This document shows positions 33,258 through 42,549 of a stretch of 53,008 bases of DNA, piece by piece. The stretch is from positions 1-53,008 of the forward strand of contig NZ_VIFV01000022.1 of the NCBI RefSeq assembly GCF_007004625.1, read 5' to 3'. The DNA comes from Planococcus salinarum (GTDB taxonomy: Bacteria; Bacillota; Bacilli; Bacillales_A; Planococcaceae). The stretch's first letter is position 1. Every line of letters starts with the position of its first letter. Both the position numbers and the translations under genes were made by a program. Under the pieces are notes generated by a model. That model ran no database searches, had not been told where the DNA came from, and saw nothing but the letters and a program-made list of their open reading frames with translations.

Positions 33258-34343
33258 TTATGGATTTTTATAGCGGCTCATGAATTTACGATCGATATAC
33301 TTCTTCAGTTTCCAGGGGAGTGCACCGTGAAGCGAACGGTTGCCATAGCTGAGAAAAGCTTCCCCGTCACCGGTGGAAAGAATGGCGACAAAACGCTTTT
33401 GGGGTACAAAAGACTGCAATTCATCCGAAGCCAGGCTGTTTTTCAGATTCTGCCACAGGATGGGGCCTTGCCTGACAGCATAAACCCCATTTTTGGCCAA
33501 TGCCGGATAGCGATCAATTGTGACGCAGTCACCGGCGCCGAACACATCGGGATGTTTCATGTTTTGCAGCGCATCGTTGACAAGCAGGAAGCCATGGGAA
33601 TCTGTCGGCATTCCGGAACGACGGAAGAGCCCGGAACTTTTCGGTCCGGTCAACCAGAGAATATCTGACTGGGGAAAGGATTCTCCCTTGTTGGTCGTCA
33701 CACTGTGCCCATCAATTTCTTCAATCGAAGAATCCGTGTGGAATGGCAATCCCTTTCGGTCGGCAATCGCTTCAATTTTTCGGGAAATCTCATTGCCCTG
33801 GCCGGACAACAAGGCGGACGAGCTGAACAGCAGCGGTTTGACAGGGCGGTTTTGCCTGCTTCTCCAGGCTAGAATTGAAAAAGCCAATTCCACACCTGAA
33901 GCGCCGCCGCCTACGATGACCGGAGCGTCGGAATCCCTTACACGCAACAGTTGCTCCGGAAACAGGAAATTTGGCTTGATGGAAGAAACATGTTCTTTGA
34001 TCTGGCCGGGCACCGCTGTCAGGGAACCGATATCAAATGAGACCCGGTCATAACCATAGATGGCCCCGTCAGCGCCCGTGAGCTCTTTGGCTTGCGCATC
34101 GATGGCAACAACGGAATCCAGGATGAACTCCGCACCAGCTTGTTCACAGAAACGGTTGAGGTCGATTCGGATGTCCTCCTGGCTGTATACACCTTCGGCA
34201 AAGCCGGAAAACATGCCGGAATAGTATTGATGGATCGAAGGGGATATGAGAACGACGCGTGCTGCCTGCAACGGTTCTTTTTTAAACTGTTCGAGAGAAT
34301 GGAGGTGCGCGTGCCCGCCTCCCACCAGAACAAGGGTCTGCAT
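33258..34343 (-). CDS. FAD-dependent pyridine nucleotide oxidoreductase (SelD N-terminal-like, TIGR03169 type)
   Basis: This 361-aa protein starts MQTLVLVGGGHAHLHSLEQFKK, the FAD loop with the HAHL variant typical of the family that is fused to or found with SelD (TIGR03169). The second loop is VIVGGGASGVELAFSI, and the C-terminal FAD block is DVFGAGDCVTI. It resembles type II NADH dehydrogenases in fold. There is no CxxC redox pair near the first loop. The second ATG is preferred because GAGGAG lies nine bases before it. It lies 16 bp after the phosphatidyltransferase gene, in one operon, divergent from the Lpd-DUF1499 gene. No selD is visible here. Electron partner unknown. Confidence 0.78.
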   Translation of the reverse strand: MQTLVLVGGGHAHLHSLEQFKKEPLQAARVVLISPSIHQYYSGMFSGFAEGVYSQEDIRIDLNRFCEQAGAEFILDSVVAIDAQAKELTGADGAIYGYDRVSFDIGSLTAVPGQIKEHVSSIKPNFLFPEQLLRVRDSDAPVIVGGGASGVELAFSILAWRSRQNRPVKPLLFSSSALLSGQGNEISRKIEAIADRKGLPFHTDSSIEEIDGHSVTTNKGESFPQSDILWLTGPKSSGLFRRSGMPTDSHGFLLVNDALQNMKHPDVFGAGDCVTIDRYPALAKNGVYAVRQGPILWQNLKNSLASDELQSFVPQKRFVAILSTGDGEAFLSYGNRSLHGALPWKLKKYIDRKFMSRYKNP

Positions 34344-34359
34344 AGTCATTCACTCCTCT

Positions 34360-34941
34360 CTATTGTAAGATCCGTCTGGCCTCTGCCATCCGCTGGAAAA
34401 TAGTGATCAGTTGAACTGCCAAAAAAAGCAGCGTAAATAGGGTCAGGTACATTGAAAAGACAATCATCAGGCTGAAAAGTATAAACCCTTCGGTTCTTTC
34501 TGCGAGACCTGCCTGGTAATAGAAAGACTTCTCGCTCTGTTTCTCGGATAATGCGCCAACGGTCAAAAACACCGTCATGCCTACAATGATGGAGGCGCTT
34601 AATAAGAGCAAAGCCCACATCGACTCCGGAAACCGAAAAGCCAGACCCAGAATGACACTGATTTCCACCAGCCGGTCAAAGCTTATGTCCAGCAGGGTCC
34701 CCCAGGAAGAGGATTTCGTTTTTCGTGCCATGGTACCGTCCACCACGTCCAGGTAGCCGGAAAACCACAGAGCGATAAGGGCCCATACCGGCTGCTCCAA
34801 ATAAATGAAAAGCCCGGAAGACATGCCGATAAATAGAGCGGAGATGGTAACGCCGTCAGCCGTAAAGCCGAATTTCAACAACAGGTCGGCTGTTTTGTTC
34901 ACAACCGGTTGGACATGTTTTCTCGCATGTGTATCGAGCAT
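34360..34941 (-). CDS. CDP-alcohol phosphatidyltransferase (YnjF-like)
   Basis: This 193-aa membrane enzyme has the CDP-alcohol phosphotransferase signature DGTMAR...G...D...D at YLDVVDGTMARKTKSSSW plus GTLLDISFDR. The gap between AR and G is seven residues rather than the usual eight. About five or six membrane helices. It would make a phospholipid or a similar phosphodiester from CDP-diacylglycerol; the alcohol is unknown. ATG chosen after AAAAGGTG. E. coli ynjF, beside ynjBCD, encodes the same family, which ties this gene to the importer on the other strand. Confidence 0.82.
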   Translation of the reverse strand: MLDTHARKHVQPVVNKTADLLLKFGFTADGVTISALFIGMSSGLFIYLEQPVWALIALWFSGYLDVVDGTMARKTKSSSWGTLLDISFDRLVEISVILGLAFRFPESMWALLLLSASIIVGMTVFLTVGALSEKQSEKSFYYQAGLAERTEGFILFSLMIVFSMYLTLFTLLFLAVQLITIFQRMAEARRILQ

Positions 34942-35134
34942 AAAAATCACCTTTTCAAATTCGGGATGATTTCAGTATAGTATATGTTTTCCGTTCAAAC
35001 CCGTATTGCACCTCCTGTAGCATTTTTTGGGTATATTTACGGGAAATAAAGGAGGGCGAGGGTTACAGCCCGATAATCTCCCATGCTTTTTGCTAAACTG
35101 AAGAGAGTACACAAGCGGAAAGGAAATGATACAG

Positions 35135-37018
35135 ATGGTGAAGAACTACGATATCGCTGTAATTGGAGCAGGAGCGGCTGGTTTGACAGCGGCGTTTACA
35201 GGAGCGGGCTTTTCCAAAAAAGTCGTGCTGATCGATAAGGATTTGCCTGGCGGGGATTGTACATGGTCCGGCTGCATTCCAAGCAAAGCATTGATTAATA
35301 TCGCTGAAGAAATTCATCATGCCAAAAAATATGCGCCGGACCTGCAAATCGATACTGCGGTCGTCCTGCAGGACATTCAGGCAGTCATCCAAAAAGTGTA
35401 TGCGGGGGAGAACCCGGAAGTTCTGAAAGAAGCCGGCATCGATTACATCAAAGGATTTGCCACGTTTACCGGACCGCACGAAGTGGACGTTGAAGGGGAG
35501 CGTATCGAAGCGAAGAAAATCATTCTTGCCACCGGCTCTTCCCCGCTGGTTCCGCCAATCGAGGGACTGGATAAGGTACCGTACCTGACGAACGAAACCA
35601 TCTTCAACCTGACATCATTTCCGAAATCGATGACAATTCTCGGCGGGGGACCCATCGGGGTCGAGTTGAGCCAGGCGTTAAACCGGCTGGGGATAAAAGT
35701 GACACTGGTCGAGAAGTTTGAACGGATCTTGCCTAAAGACGAAGAAGAACTCGTGCTGATGATCCAGCAGCGCCTGAAAGAGGAAGGCGTTGAGATTCAT
35801 ACCTCTGCCACAGCCGTAAAAGCGGAACAGAACGGTGACTGGATCGAATTGGTCATTGACAAAGATGGCAACAAAACAACGGTTGCCAGCGAAGGGCTTC
35901 TGGTAGCGTTGGGGCGAAAAGCAAATGTGGATGGCTACAACCTGGAACAGGCAGGAGTCGAATACACTGCAAAGAGCATCCAGGTGGATGACCATCTGGA
36001 GACGACAGCGAAAGGGATTTATGCCATCGGAGATGTTGTGGGGCCTTACCAATTGTCCCATATGGCGAATGTCCAGGGCATCACCGCTGCACAAAATGCC
36101 ATTTTGCCGATCAATAAAAAAATGGATTACGAGCATGTGACCTGGTGCACCTATACAGATCCGGAACTGGGCAGGTCCGGCTTGTCGGAACACGAGGCAC
36201 GCGAGAAATACGGGGATTCCATTCGGGTGTACGAACATGAATACGCCGATCTGGACCGCGCCAACACGAAAAAGGACAGCTTCGGCAAAGTGAAGCTCAT
36301 TCTTGACAAAAAAGGTTATATTTTGGGCGCAAGCATTCTGGGGGACCGTGCCGGTGAAATCATCAGCCAGATCCAGACCATCAAATCCCTCCACATCAAC
36401 CTTGGGAAATTAGCGGGTGTCATCCATCCGTATCCGACTTACAGCGAAGTTCTGGTAAAAATAGGGAAAAAAGTCTATGTCGACAATTTGTTGAATCAGC
36501 CGGTCGTCAAGACATTCAATAAAGCGAAAGCCGGCGAGTTGCCGGCAGAAAAAATAGCGGTGTATGCGACAGCCGCTGCCGCTGGGCTCGGGCTTGTGAA
36601 TATGGCGCTCCAAAACAACCTCAAACCGAAGCTCGGAGTGGAAAACGGGCGCCTGAAGGAAGTTCCGCCCACACCGAATGCAATTTCGTCCCAGACAAGT
36701 TCAAAAGACAAATATGTGGAAGGCTTTCCTTACAGCGGAAGCCGTGCAGACTCAAAAAAATGCCTGATCGGCATGCTGAAAGGTTTCGAAGGCGTGGAGG
36801 TCCTTCAGGATGACGAACATTACGTCTACGCTGTCGCAAAATCCAAGGCATTCAAGTTCAAAGACGATATTGAATTCTACTTCAATGATGCCGCTCAGCA
36901 AATCGAGTTCCGTTCGGCTTCCCGCGTCGGAGTGTCCGACTCAGGTGTCAACCGCCAGCGTTATGAAGAAATGAAAAGAAGGTACCTGGGCATCGCATCC
37001 CACAATCGGACATTTTGA
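35135..37018 (+). CDS. Dihydrolipoamide dehydrogenase/MerA-like oxidoreductase fused to DUF1499
   Basis: This 627-aa two-part protein is unusual. Residues 1-470 are a class I pyridine nucleotide-disulfide oxidoreductase: FAD loop IGAGAAGL, redox pair Cys42-x4-Cys47 (GGDCTWSGCIPSKA), NAD(P) loop ILGGGPIGVELSQ, FAD loop YAIGDVVG, and a dimer-interface histidine/glutamate block HPYPTYSE in place of the usual HAHPTLSE. After a linker with a hydrophobic patch (AVYATAAAAGLGLVNMAL) comes DUF1499 (about 505-620, ending RSASRVGVSDSGVNRQRYEEMKRRY). No extra MerA heavy-metal domain is present. The second ATG (35135) fits GGAA spacing. It overlaps the VTT gene by four bases. The substrate disulfide is unknown. 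Confidence 0.82.
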   Translation: MVKNYDIAVIGAGAAGLTAAFTGAGFSKKVVLIDKDLPGGDCTWSGCIPSKALINIAEEIHHAKKYAPDLQIDTAVVLQDIQAVIQKVYAGENPEVLKEAGIDYIKGFATFTGPHEVDVEGERIEAKKIILATGSSPLVPPIEGLDKVPYLTNETIFNLTSFPKSMTILGGGPIGVELSQALNRLGIKVTLVEKFERILPKDEEELVLMIQQRLKEEGVEIHTSATAVKAEQNGDWIELVIDKDGNKTTVASEGLLVALGRKANVDGYNLEQAGVEYTAKSIQVDDHLETTAKGIYAIGDVVGPYQLSHMANVQGITAAQNAILPINKKMDYEHVTWCTYTDPELGRSGLSEHEAREKYGDSIRVYEHEYADLDRANTKKDSFGKVKLILDKKGYILGASILGDRAGEIISQIQTIKSLHINLGKLAGVIHPYPTYSEVLVKIGKKVYVDNLLNQPVVKTFNKAKAGELPAEKIAVYATAAAAGLGLVNMALQNNLKPKLGVENGRLKEVPPTPNAISSQTSSKDKYVEGFPYSGSRADSKKCLIGMLKGFEGVEVLQDDEHYVYAVAKSKAFKFKDDIEFYFNDAAQQIEFRSASRVGVSDSGVNRQRYEEMKRRYLGIASHNRTF

Positions 37019-37677
37019 AAAATGCCAACCGAGTTCAATTAATCAAATGGCTTGCGGTGCTCGCGGCAGTCGGGGTGGGCATTTGGCTCAGCCGCTCTGT
37101 GTTCCAGGTGGATGTCCACGATCTTCGCAACTGGATATTGTCATTCGGGTGGTGGTCGCCCATCCTCTATATCGCCATATACACCGTCAGGCCCCTCATT
37201 TTCTTTCCGGCATCCATCTTGTCACTGGCGGGCGGCCTGGCTTTTGGCGCTTGGCTGGGCACCCTGTACACCATCATTGGCGCAACGCTGGGAGCCTTGT
37301 TGTCCTTTTATGTCGCGCAGACACTCGGCAAGAGCCTGGTCCGGAAGAAATGGGGCGGAAACGCCGCAAAAATCCAGCAGCAAATGGAGCGGAACGGCTT
37401 TCTGTATATTCTGCTGTTCCGGCTGATTCCTGTCATCAACTTTGATTTGATCAGCTACGTGGCCGCTATTGCAAAGGTCCGCTTCCTCCCTTTTGCCCTC
37501 GCGACACTGATCGGTATTATTCCCGGCACGTTCGCCTATAATTTTCTCGGCAGCAGTTTTGTCACTGGAAATCCGAAAATTATCCTCCTGGCGGTGCTGG
37601 TCTTCATTTTGCTGACGGTGGTGCCGATTATCATCCGCAATCAGTGGGCCAAAAAACAGGAGGCAGGAAAAAAATAA
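37015..37677 (+). CDS. TVP38/TMEM64 (VTT-domain) membrane protein
   Basis: This 220-aa protein has about six hydrophobic segments and the VTT core: ILSLAGGLAFGAWLGTLYTIIGATLGALLSFYVAQTLGK and RLIPVINFDLISYVAA. VTT/DedA-type proteins move lipids or couple to proton gradients. They often stand next to mercuric-reductase-like oxidoreductases, as here. The TTG start overlaps the upstream stop; translation is probably coupled. Function in this cluster unknown. Confidence 0.83.
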   Translation: MKNANRVQLIKWLAVLAAVGVGIWLSRSVFQVDVHDLRNWILSFGWWSPILYIAIYTVRPLIFFPASILSLAGGLAFGAWLGTLYTIIGATLGALLSFYVAQTLGKSLVRKKWGGNAAKIQQQMERNGFLYILLFRLIPVINFDLISYVAAIAKVRFLPFALATLIGIIPGTFAYNFLGSSFVTGNPKIILLAVLVFILLTVVPIIIRNQWAKKQEAGKK

Positions 37678-37710
37678 GAAATTGATCAACGGGGATGGGA
37701 AGTGGAAGCC

Positions 37711-38958
37711 ATGAAAATAGCTGCATTGCTGGCGCCGGCCGTGCTGGTGTTTACACTGGGCGCGTGTGCGGGGGAGACCGGGAATGGGAATGCTCAGGAC
37801 GCAGACACTTTGCTGACGGGGGAATGGCCATCGGTTGAATCTGCCGCGGCCGGACAGGAAGTCAATATGTATATGTGGGGCGGAAGCGACAGCATCAACC
37901 GCTACCTGGATGACTGGGTCGCCCCGCGGATGAAAGAAAATTACGACATCGACTTGAACCGTGTACCAATGAACGATGCCCAGGACATCATCAATCAGTT
38001 GCTGGACGAGAAATCCGTCGGCAAAACGGATGGCAGCATGGACATCATTTGGATCAACGGGGAGAATTTCAAAGCTGCGAAAGACAACGGACTGCTATGG
38101 GCCGATTTTACCGGACAATTGCCGAATTACAATGAGTACGTCGACTCGGATGCGCCGGAAATTGCTGAAGATTTCGGCGAGCCGGTGGAAGGTCTGGAAG
38201 CGCCGTGGGGCCAAGCGCAATTCGTCTTTGTGCACGATGAGAGCAAAGTTGCCAGTCCACCGACATCCATGGCCGAGCTGGCCGGATGGGTCCGGGAAAA
38301 TCCCGGGCAGTTCACGTATCCTGCGATGCCTGATTTTACGGGCAGTGCCTTTATCCGCCATGTACTGTATGAAACGACCGGGGGACACGAGCAATACGGA
38401 CTGCCGGCAGATGAGATCGAAGACCTCGAAGGCCGGTTGGAGCCGATGTGGGAGTATTTGAATGACATCGAACCTTATTTATGGCGTGAAGGGGAAACGT
38501 ATCCCGAAAGCCTGGCAAAGCTGGATCAATTGTATGCAAGCGGGGAAGTCGCCCTGACCATGAGCTACGATCCCGCCCTGGCGGCAAGCGAAGTACTGAA
38601 AGGCCGATTCCCCGACACGACCCGGACGTTCTTATTGGCTGGCGGGACACTGGCCAATACCCATTTCCTGGCTATTCCCTTCAATTCTTCGGAGAAAGCG
38701 GGAGCGATGGTGGCCATCAATGAAATGCTGTCGCCGGAAGCGCAGATCGCCAAGCTGTCGCCGGCCAATTGGGGCGATTTGTCAGCGCTGGACCCGGAGA
38801 AGCTGTCTCCTGCGCAACAACAGGCGATGAATGCTGTGGATCTCGGTGCAGCCACGCTGTCTTTGGAAGAATTGGAAAATCACCGCTTGCCGGAACTGTC
38901 AGCTGACTATATCAAAATTATCGAAAAAGGATGGGTGGAAAATGTGGCGAAAGAGTAA
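37711..38958 (+). CDS. ABC importer substrate-binding lipoprotein (YnjB-like)
   Basis: This 415-aa lipoprotein has a signal peptide ending TLGAC. It is a type II periplasmic-binding fold: VNMYMWGGSDSINRYLDDWV, MDIIWINGENFKAAKDNGLLW, APWGQAQFVFVHDESKV, and VALTMSYDPALAA. This pattern matches E. coli YnjB rather than maltose or iron binders. It captures an unknown ligand outside the membrane for the two permeases that follow. ATG at 37711 preferred over GTG at 37702. The 3' end overlaps the first permease by 17 bases. 33 bp after the VTT gene. Confidence 0.85.
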   Translation: MKIAALLAPAVLVFTLGACAGETGNGNAQDADTLLTGEWPSVESAAAGQEVNMYMWGGSDSINRYLDDWVAPRMKENYDIDLNRVPMNDAQDIINQLLDEKSVGKTDGSMDIIWINGENFKAAKDNGLLWADFTGQLPNYNEYVDSDAPEIAEDFGEPVEGLEAPWGQAQFVFVHDESKVASPPTSMAELAGWVRENPGQFTYPAMPDFTGSAFIRHVLYETTGGHEQYGLPADEIEDLEGRLEPMWEYLNDIEPYLWREGETYPESLAKLDQLYASGEVALTMSYDPALAASEVLKGRFPDTTRTFLLAGGTLANTHFLAIPFNSSEKAGAMVAINEMLSPEAQIAKLSPANWGDLSALDPEKLSPAQQQAMNAVDLGAATLSLEELENHRLPELSADYIKIIEKGWVENVAKE

Positions 38959-39826
38959 ACCGTACCTTTTGCTGCTGCCGGCCATTGCAACCATTGTCCT
39001 CCTGTTTTTCGGGGGGCTTTTTGATGGCTTGCTGAAAAGTCTTGGATATTTTCCGGCAATTGGGGAAACCCGCCTGGAACTCACTGCATATGCTGAAGTG
39101 GTGCAATCGGATGGATTTTGGGAGTCGCTGGAGCTGACGTTGAGAGTGGCTGTGTTATCGTCGATTCTGGCCGGCATACTGGGTGGAATATTGGGCGTTT
39201 CCCTGTTCCTGCTGAATGAAGCTTCGAAGACGGGACAAGCAAGGGTCTGGCACCGGCTATTTCAGCTGCCGTTGACCATCCCGCACTTGGTGGGCGGCTA
39301 TGTGGTGGTTCTCTTGTTCATGCAAAGCGGCCTGTTATCGAAACTGCTCGCGTCTCTCGGCGTGATTGATGAACTAACGGATTTTCCCGTCCTGGTCAAT
39401 GATCCGTTCGGTTGGGGCATCATTTTAACTTATGCCTGGAAGGAAGCGCCATTTGTCTCGCTGCTGATCTATCCTGTATTGTCCCGCATCCAGCGGTCGT
39501 GGCGGGATGTTTCGCGCGTCTTCGGTGCTGAAAAATGGAATTTCATCCGTGAGATTGTTTTGCCGGTGATGCTGCCTTCTTGGACCATTGCGGTGTTCAT
39601 CGTATTTGTCTTTACATTTTCAGCTTTTGAAGTGCCGTTTCTCCTGGGTGTCACGTATCCGGGCATGCTGCCGGTGTATTCCTACCAACTCTATACAAGT
39701 GGAACATTCGCTGACCGTCCGGAAGCTTTGGCGGTAAATATCATCCTGGCGGCGTTGACGATCGCGCTTGGCCTTGTCATCTATTATTTCAGCAAGCGCT
39801 GGCAGGTTTGGAAAGGGTGGGCTTAA
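38942..39826 (+). CDS. ABC importer permease 1 (YnjC N-half-like)
   Basis: This 294-aa permease has six membrane helices and the EAA loop (VSRVFGAEKWNFIREIVLPVMLP) that contacts the ATPase. E. coli YnjC is a double-length permease; here the two halves are separate genes, this being the first. The start ATG lies within the end of the binding-protein gene, with GGGTGG upstream. It ends one base into the next start codon (TAATG). The substrate is that of the YnjB-like protein. Confidence 0.87.
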   Translation: MWRKSKPYLLLLPAIATIVLLFFGGLFDGLLKSLGYFPAIGETRLELTAYAEVVQSDGFWESLELTLRVAVLSSILAGILGGILGVSLFLLNEASKTGQARVWHRLFQLPLTIPHLVGGYVVVLLFMQSGLLSKLLASLGVIDELTDFPVLVNDPFGWGIILTYAWKEAPFVSLLIYPVLSRIQRSWRDVSRVFGAEKWNFIREIVLPVMLPSWTIAVFIVFVFTFSAFEVPFLLGVTYPGMLPVYSYQLYTSGTFADRPEALAVNIILAALTIALGLVIYYFSKRWQVWKGWA

Positions 39827-40641
39827 TGGGCAGGTTCATCTCTCCGGTAAAAATCTTCCTCACCCTCATTTTTCTCCTTGTCATCGGGCTGCCTTTCCTT
39901 GCTTTGCTGTTGTCGAGTGTTTCGCTGAACTGGCAATGGCCCGAGGTGTTACCCGAAGCTTTCAGCTGGCGGGCATGGGATTATGTGCTGTTCGGCAGTT
40001 CCGGTACCTGGCAAGCCATCGGAACCAGTTTGGTGATCGCCTTGGTTGTCACCGCAGTGAATATTGTTCTGGCGGTGCCTGCAGCAAATGCGCTGGCGCG
40101 CTATCAGTTCCGCGGCAAATGGCTGATGGAAGCAATCATTTTTGCCCCGATCATTATTCCACCGTTTGTCGCCGTCATGGGCATCCACCTGACGTTCCTG
40201 AGGCTGGGCCTCACCGAAACGATTTTCGGCGTCGTCCTGGCCCATCTTTCGCCGACACTGCCTTATATGGTGCGGGCGGTGGTAATCAGCTATAACACGT
40301 TGGCGGTTGACTGGGAAAATCAGGCGCGCATGCTCGGAGCGGGAGCGATCCAACGATTTTTGCATGTCGTTTTGCCCCATTTGCTGCCTGGCATTGCAGC
40401 GGGGGCAAGTTTGAGCATTCTGATTTCCCTGAGCCAATACCTGATCACGTTTATCATCGGCTCCGGGCAGGTCATTACATTGCCGATTCTGCTGTTTCCA
40501 TTTATCAGTGGCGGAGATCCTGCCGTTGCGGCCGCCTATTCGCTGATGTTCGCCGGCCTGGCCATTGTAACCCTGCTCGGAATGGACATCGCTTTGAAGA
40601 ACTATTATCAAACCAAAAAAACCGTCACCGGCAAGATTTAA
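39826..40641 (+). CDS. ABC importer permease 2 (YnjC C-half-like)
   Basis: This 271-aa permease has six membrane helices and an EAA loop (ARMLGAGAIQRFLHVVLPHLLPGI). It pairs with the first permease to form the channel. GAAAGGGTGGG is the ribosome site, and the start overlaps the previous stop. The ATPase gene follows after 12 bp. Confidence 0.88.
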   Translation: MGRFISPVKIFLTLIFLLVIGLPFLALLLSSVSLNWQWPEVLPEAFSWRAWDYVLFGSSGTWQAIGTSLVIALVVTAVNIVLAVPAANALARYQFRGKWLMEAIIFAPIIIPPFVAVMGIHLTFLRLGLTETIFGVVLAHLSPTLPYMVRAVVISYNTLAVDWENQARMLGAGAIQRFLHVVLPHLLPGIAAGASLSILISLSQYLITFIIGSGQVITLPILLFPFISGGDPAVAAAYSLMFAGLAIVTLLGMDIALKNYYQTKKTVTGKI

Positions 40642-40653
40642 AGGAGTGGGATG

Positions 40654-41730
40654 ATGAACGATTTACGCATTCTCCATCTTGAAAAGAAATACAGCAAAAC
40701 AGCTGCAGCAGGACAGGAACCGTTTGTGCTCCAGCCAGTCGACCTGACCATCCGGGAAGCAGAATTCTTCACATTGCTGGGGCCTTCCGGCTGCGGAAAA
40801 ACCACGCTGCTGAAATTGGTGGCTGGGCTATTGCAGGCGGATTCGGGGCAATTGTGGTTAGGAGATTCCGAATTGACTGCTGTCCCCCCGGAAGACAGAA
40901 GATTCTCGATGGTATTTCAACAGCCTTTATTGTTTCCACACATGACGATTGAGGACAATGTGGCATTCGGGTTAAAAATGCAGAAAGTCAAACGGAAAAA
41001 ACGCCTTTCTCTTGCACAGGAGATGCTGGAGTTTGTCGGCTTGGCAGGGTTTGAAAGCCGGTTTCCGGATGGATTGAGCGGCGGCCAACAGCAGCGGGTG
41101 GCGTTGGCCAGGGCTTTGGTGGCCGATCCACGGCTCTTGCTGATGGATGAACCGTTCAGTGCGCTGGACCCCGGCCTGCGGGAAGAAATGCGGGAGCTGC
41201 TCAGCCGCATCCAGAAACAGCTTGGTGTTACCGTATTGTTTGTCACTCACGACAGGGAGGAAGCGTTTGAATTGTCCGACCGGATCGGTATCATGGGGAA
41301 CGGACGCCTGTTGCAGGTCGGCACAGCCATGGAACTGTACGAACTGCCCGCCAGTACACAGATCGCCCGGTTTTTAGGGATGAAAAACATAATCCCGGGC
41401 ACAGTCCACGGCGGCCGTTTTATTTCAAATGAAGGGGTTTTCGAATTTTCAGCCGGGAACTCCGTCAAAGCCGGCGAATGGTGTTTGATACTTCGTCCGG
41501 AAGCACTGCAGCTGTTGGCACCAGGGACGCCGGCACCAGCAGGAGCTCTGCTGGTGCGGGGGGAAGTCGGGCGAATGAAGTTCCATCATGGATTGTATCA
41601 ATGCAAGTTGCATGTTGGGGGGGCGCAATTGGACTGTACGCTTTCCCGGCAGCAGGCAGAATCACTGGCAGCCGGGCAGGTATATGATTTTTTTGTGTTG
41701 CCTGATGACCTGCACCTTGTGGGAATATAA
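40654..41730 (+). CDS. ABC importer ATPase (YnjD-like)
   Basis: This 358-aa ATPase has Walker A GPSGCGKTT, Q-loop VFQQPLLFPHMT, signature LSGGQQQR, Walker B LLLMDEPFSALD and switch VTHDREEAFELSD. A C-terminal TOBE-like regulatory region (about residues 245-355) is present, so it is longer than E. coli YnjD and closer to MalK/PotA form. Two ATGs occur together; the second is better spaced from AAGGAG. Last gene of the operon starting at 35135; no clear terminator was found after it. Confidence 0.9.
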   Translation: MNDLRILHLEKKYSKTAAAGQEPFVLQPVDLTIREAEFFTLLGPSGCGKTTLLKLVAGLLQADSGQLWLGDSELTAVPPEDRRFSMVFQQPLLFPHMTIEDNVAFGLKMQKVKRKKRLSLAQEMLEFVGLAGFESRFPDGLSGGQQQRVALARALVADPRLLLMDEPFSALDPGLREEMRELLSRIQKQLGVTVLFVTHDREEAFELSDRIGIMGNGRLLQVGTAMELYELPASTQIARFLGMKNIIPGTVHGGRFISNEGVFEFSAGNSVKAGEWCLILRPEALQLLAPGTPAPAGALLVRGEVGRMKFHHGLYQCKLHVGGAQLDCTLSRQQAESLAAGQVYDFFVLPDDLHLVGI

Positions 41731-41840
41731 CCATTTTCAACGTCACATAAACTGAAAAAACAACCGGGCAAAGGTTTTCAGCAGAATTTGTCGAATACTG
41801 ACCTTACGATCAAGCTGCAAACATAGAAAGGAAGATTTCC

Positions 41841-42452
41841 TTGCTGACCTATACCGGTGAAAGAGTCATACCCGAACTGATGAACCCGATGAACGGCTTG
41901 TTGCTTGAACACATCGCGCGCTATCATTTTGCGATAGAATATGCTCAAGGACGTGTGCTGGATCTCGCGTGCGGAGTGGGGTATGGAGCACAGTTGCTGG
42001 CCAAAGCAAAAAACAGGCAGCTCGAAGAAGTGATCGCGGTTGACGCAGATGCCGAAGCAATCCGCTACGCCAAACACAGGTACTATCATCCGAAAGTCAG
42101 TTATGTGAAGAACGATGCCCTGAATCCGCAGTTGCCCCAACAACTCGGCACATTCGATGCCATCATCTCTTTTGAAACCATCGAGCATTTAACCGACGAA
42201 ACAAGATTTCTTGGAAATGTCTATGACATGTTGAAACCCGGTGGCATGCTGATCCTTTCCACGCCATTCGGCTACGGCAGAGGAAAACCATGCAACACCG
42301 AGTTTCATGTCCATCAATTGAATTGGAACGAATTTCACACTTTGTTTGATGACTATTCGGAAAAGAAATTTTACTACCAAAAAGGGGTATTGATAGAACC
42401 GCCGAGAAGCGATATCCATTACCCGATCGGCATCGCTGTGTGCCGGAAATGA
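41841..42452 (+). CDS. Class I SAM-dependent methyltransferase
   Basis: This 203-aa protein begins MLTYTGERVIPELMNP. The SAM-binding motif I is VLDLACGVGYGAQLL; the acidic strand-2 end is VIAVDAD, and post-motif III is LKPGGMLILSTP. Target unknown. TTG start after AAAGGAAG. It stands between the ynj-like operon and the guanidinium exporter genes and may be a separate unit. Confidence 0.8.
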   Translation: MLTYTGERVIPELMNPMNGLLLEHIARYHFAIEYAQGRVLDLACGVGYGAQLLAKAKNRQLEEVIAVDADAEAIRYAKHRYYHPKVSYVKNDALNPQLPQQLGTFDAIISFETIEHLTDETRFLGNVYDMLKPGGMLILSTPFGYGRGKPCNTEFHVHQLNWNEFHTLFDDYSEKKFYYQKGVLIEPPRSDIHYPIGIAVCRK

Positions 42453-42500
42453 AAGAGGCGGGAAACGAACAGTTTACCGGATCAAAATGCTGCCACCGAA

Positions 42501-42532
42501 AAAAGACTGCCGGAAACCACAGGCAGTCTTTT
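42501..42532. terminator. Bidirectional terminator
   Basis: AAAAGACTGCC (42501-42511) pairs with GGCAGTCTTTT (42522-42532), between the convergent methyltransferase and SMR genes. Confidence 0.88.
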
Positions 42533-42549
42533 CTTCCGGTTTTTTTTCC

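Noticed and set aside
34950..35125. Possible riboswitch in the gap between the divergent ynj-like units
   Set aside because: Some GGGAG/CTCCC pairing is visible, but no known riboswitch motif (TPP, SAM, Mn, others) could be matched, and promoters there are weak by eye.
35678..36394. A 238-codon open frame on the minus strand
   Set aside because: Antisense to the Lpd-like domain, whose motifs are unambiguous.
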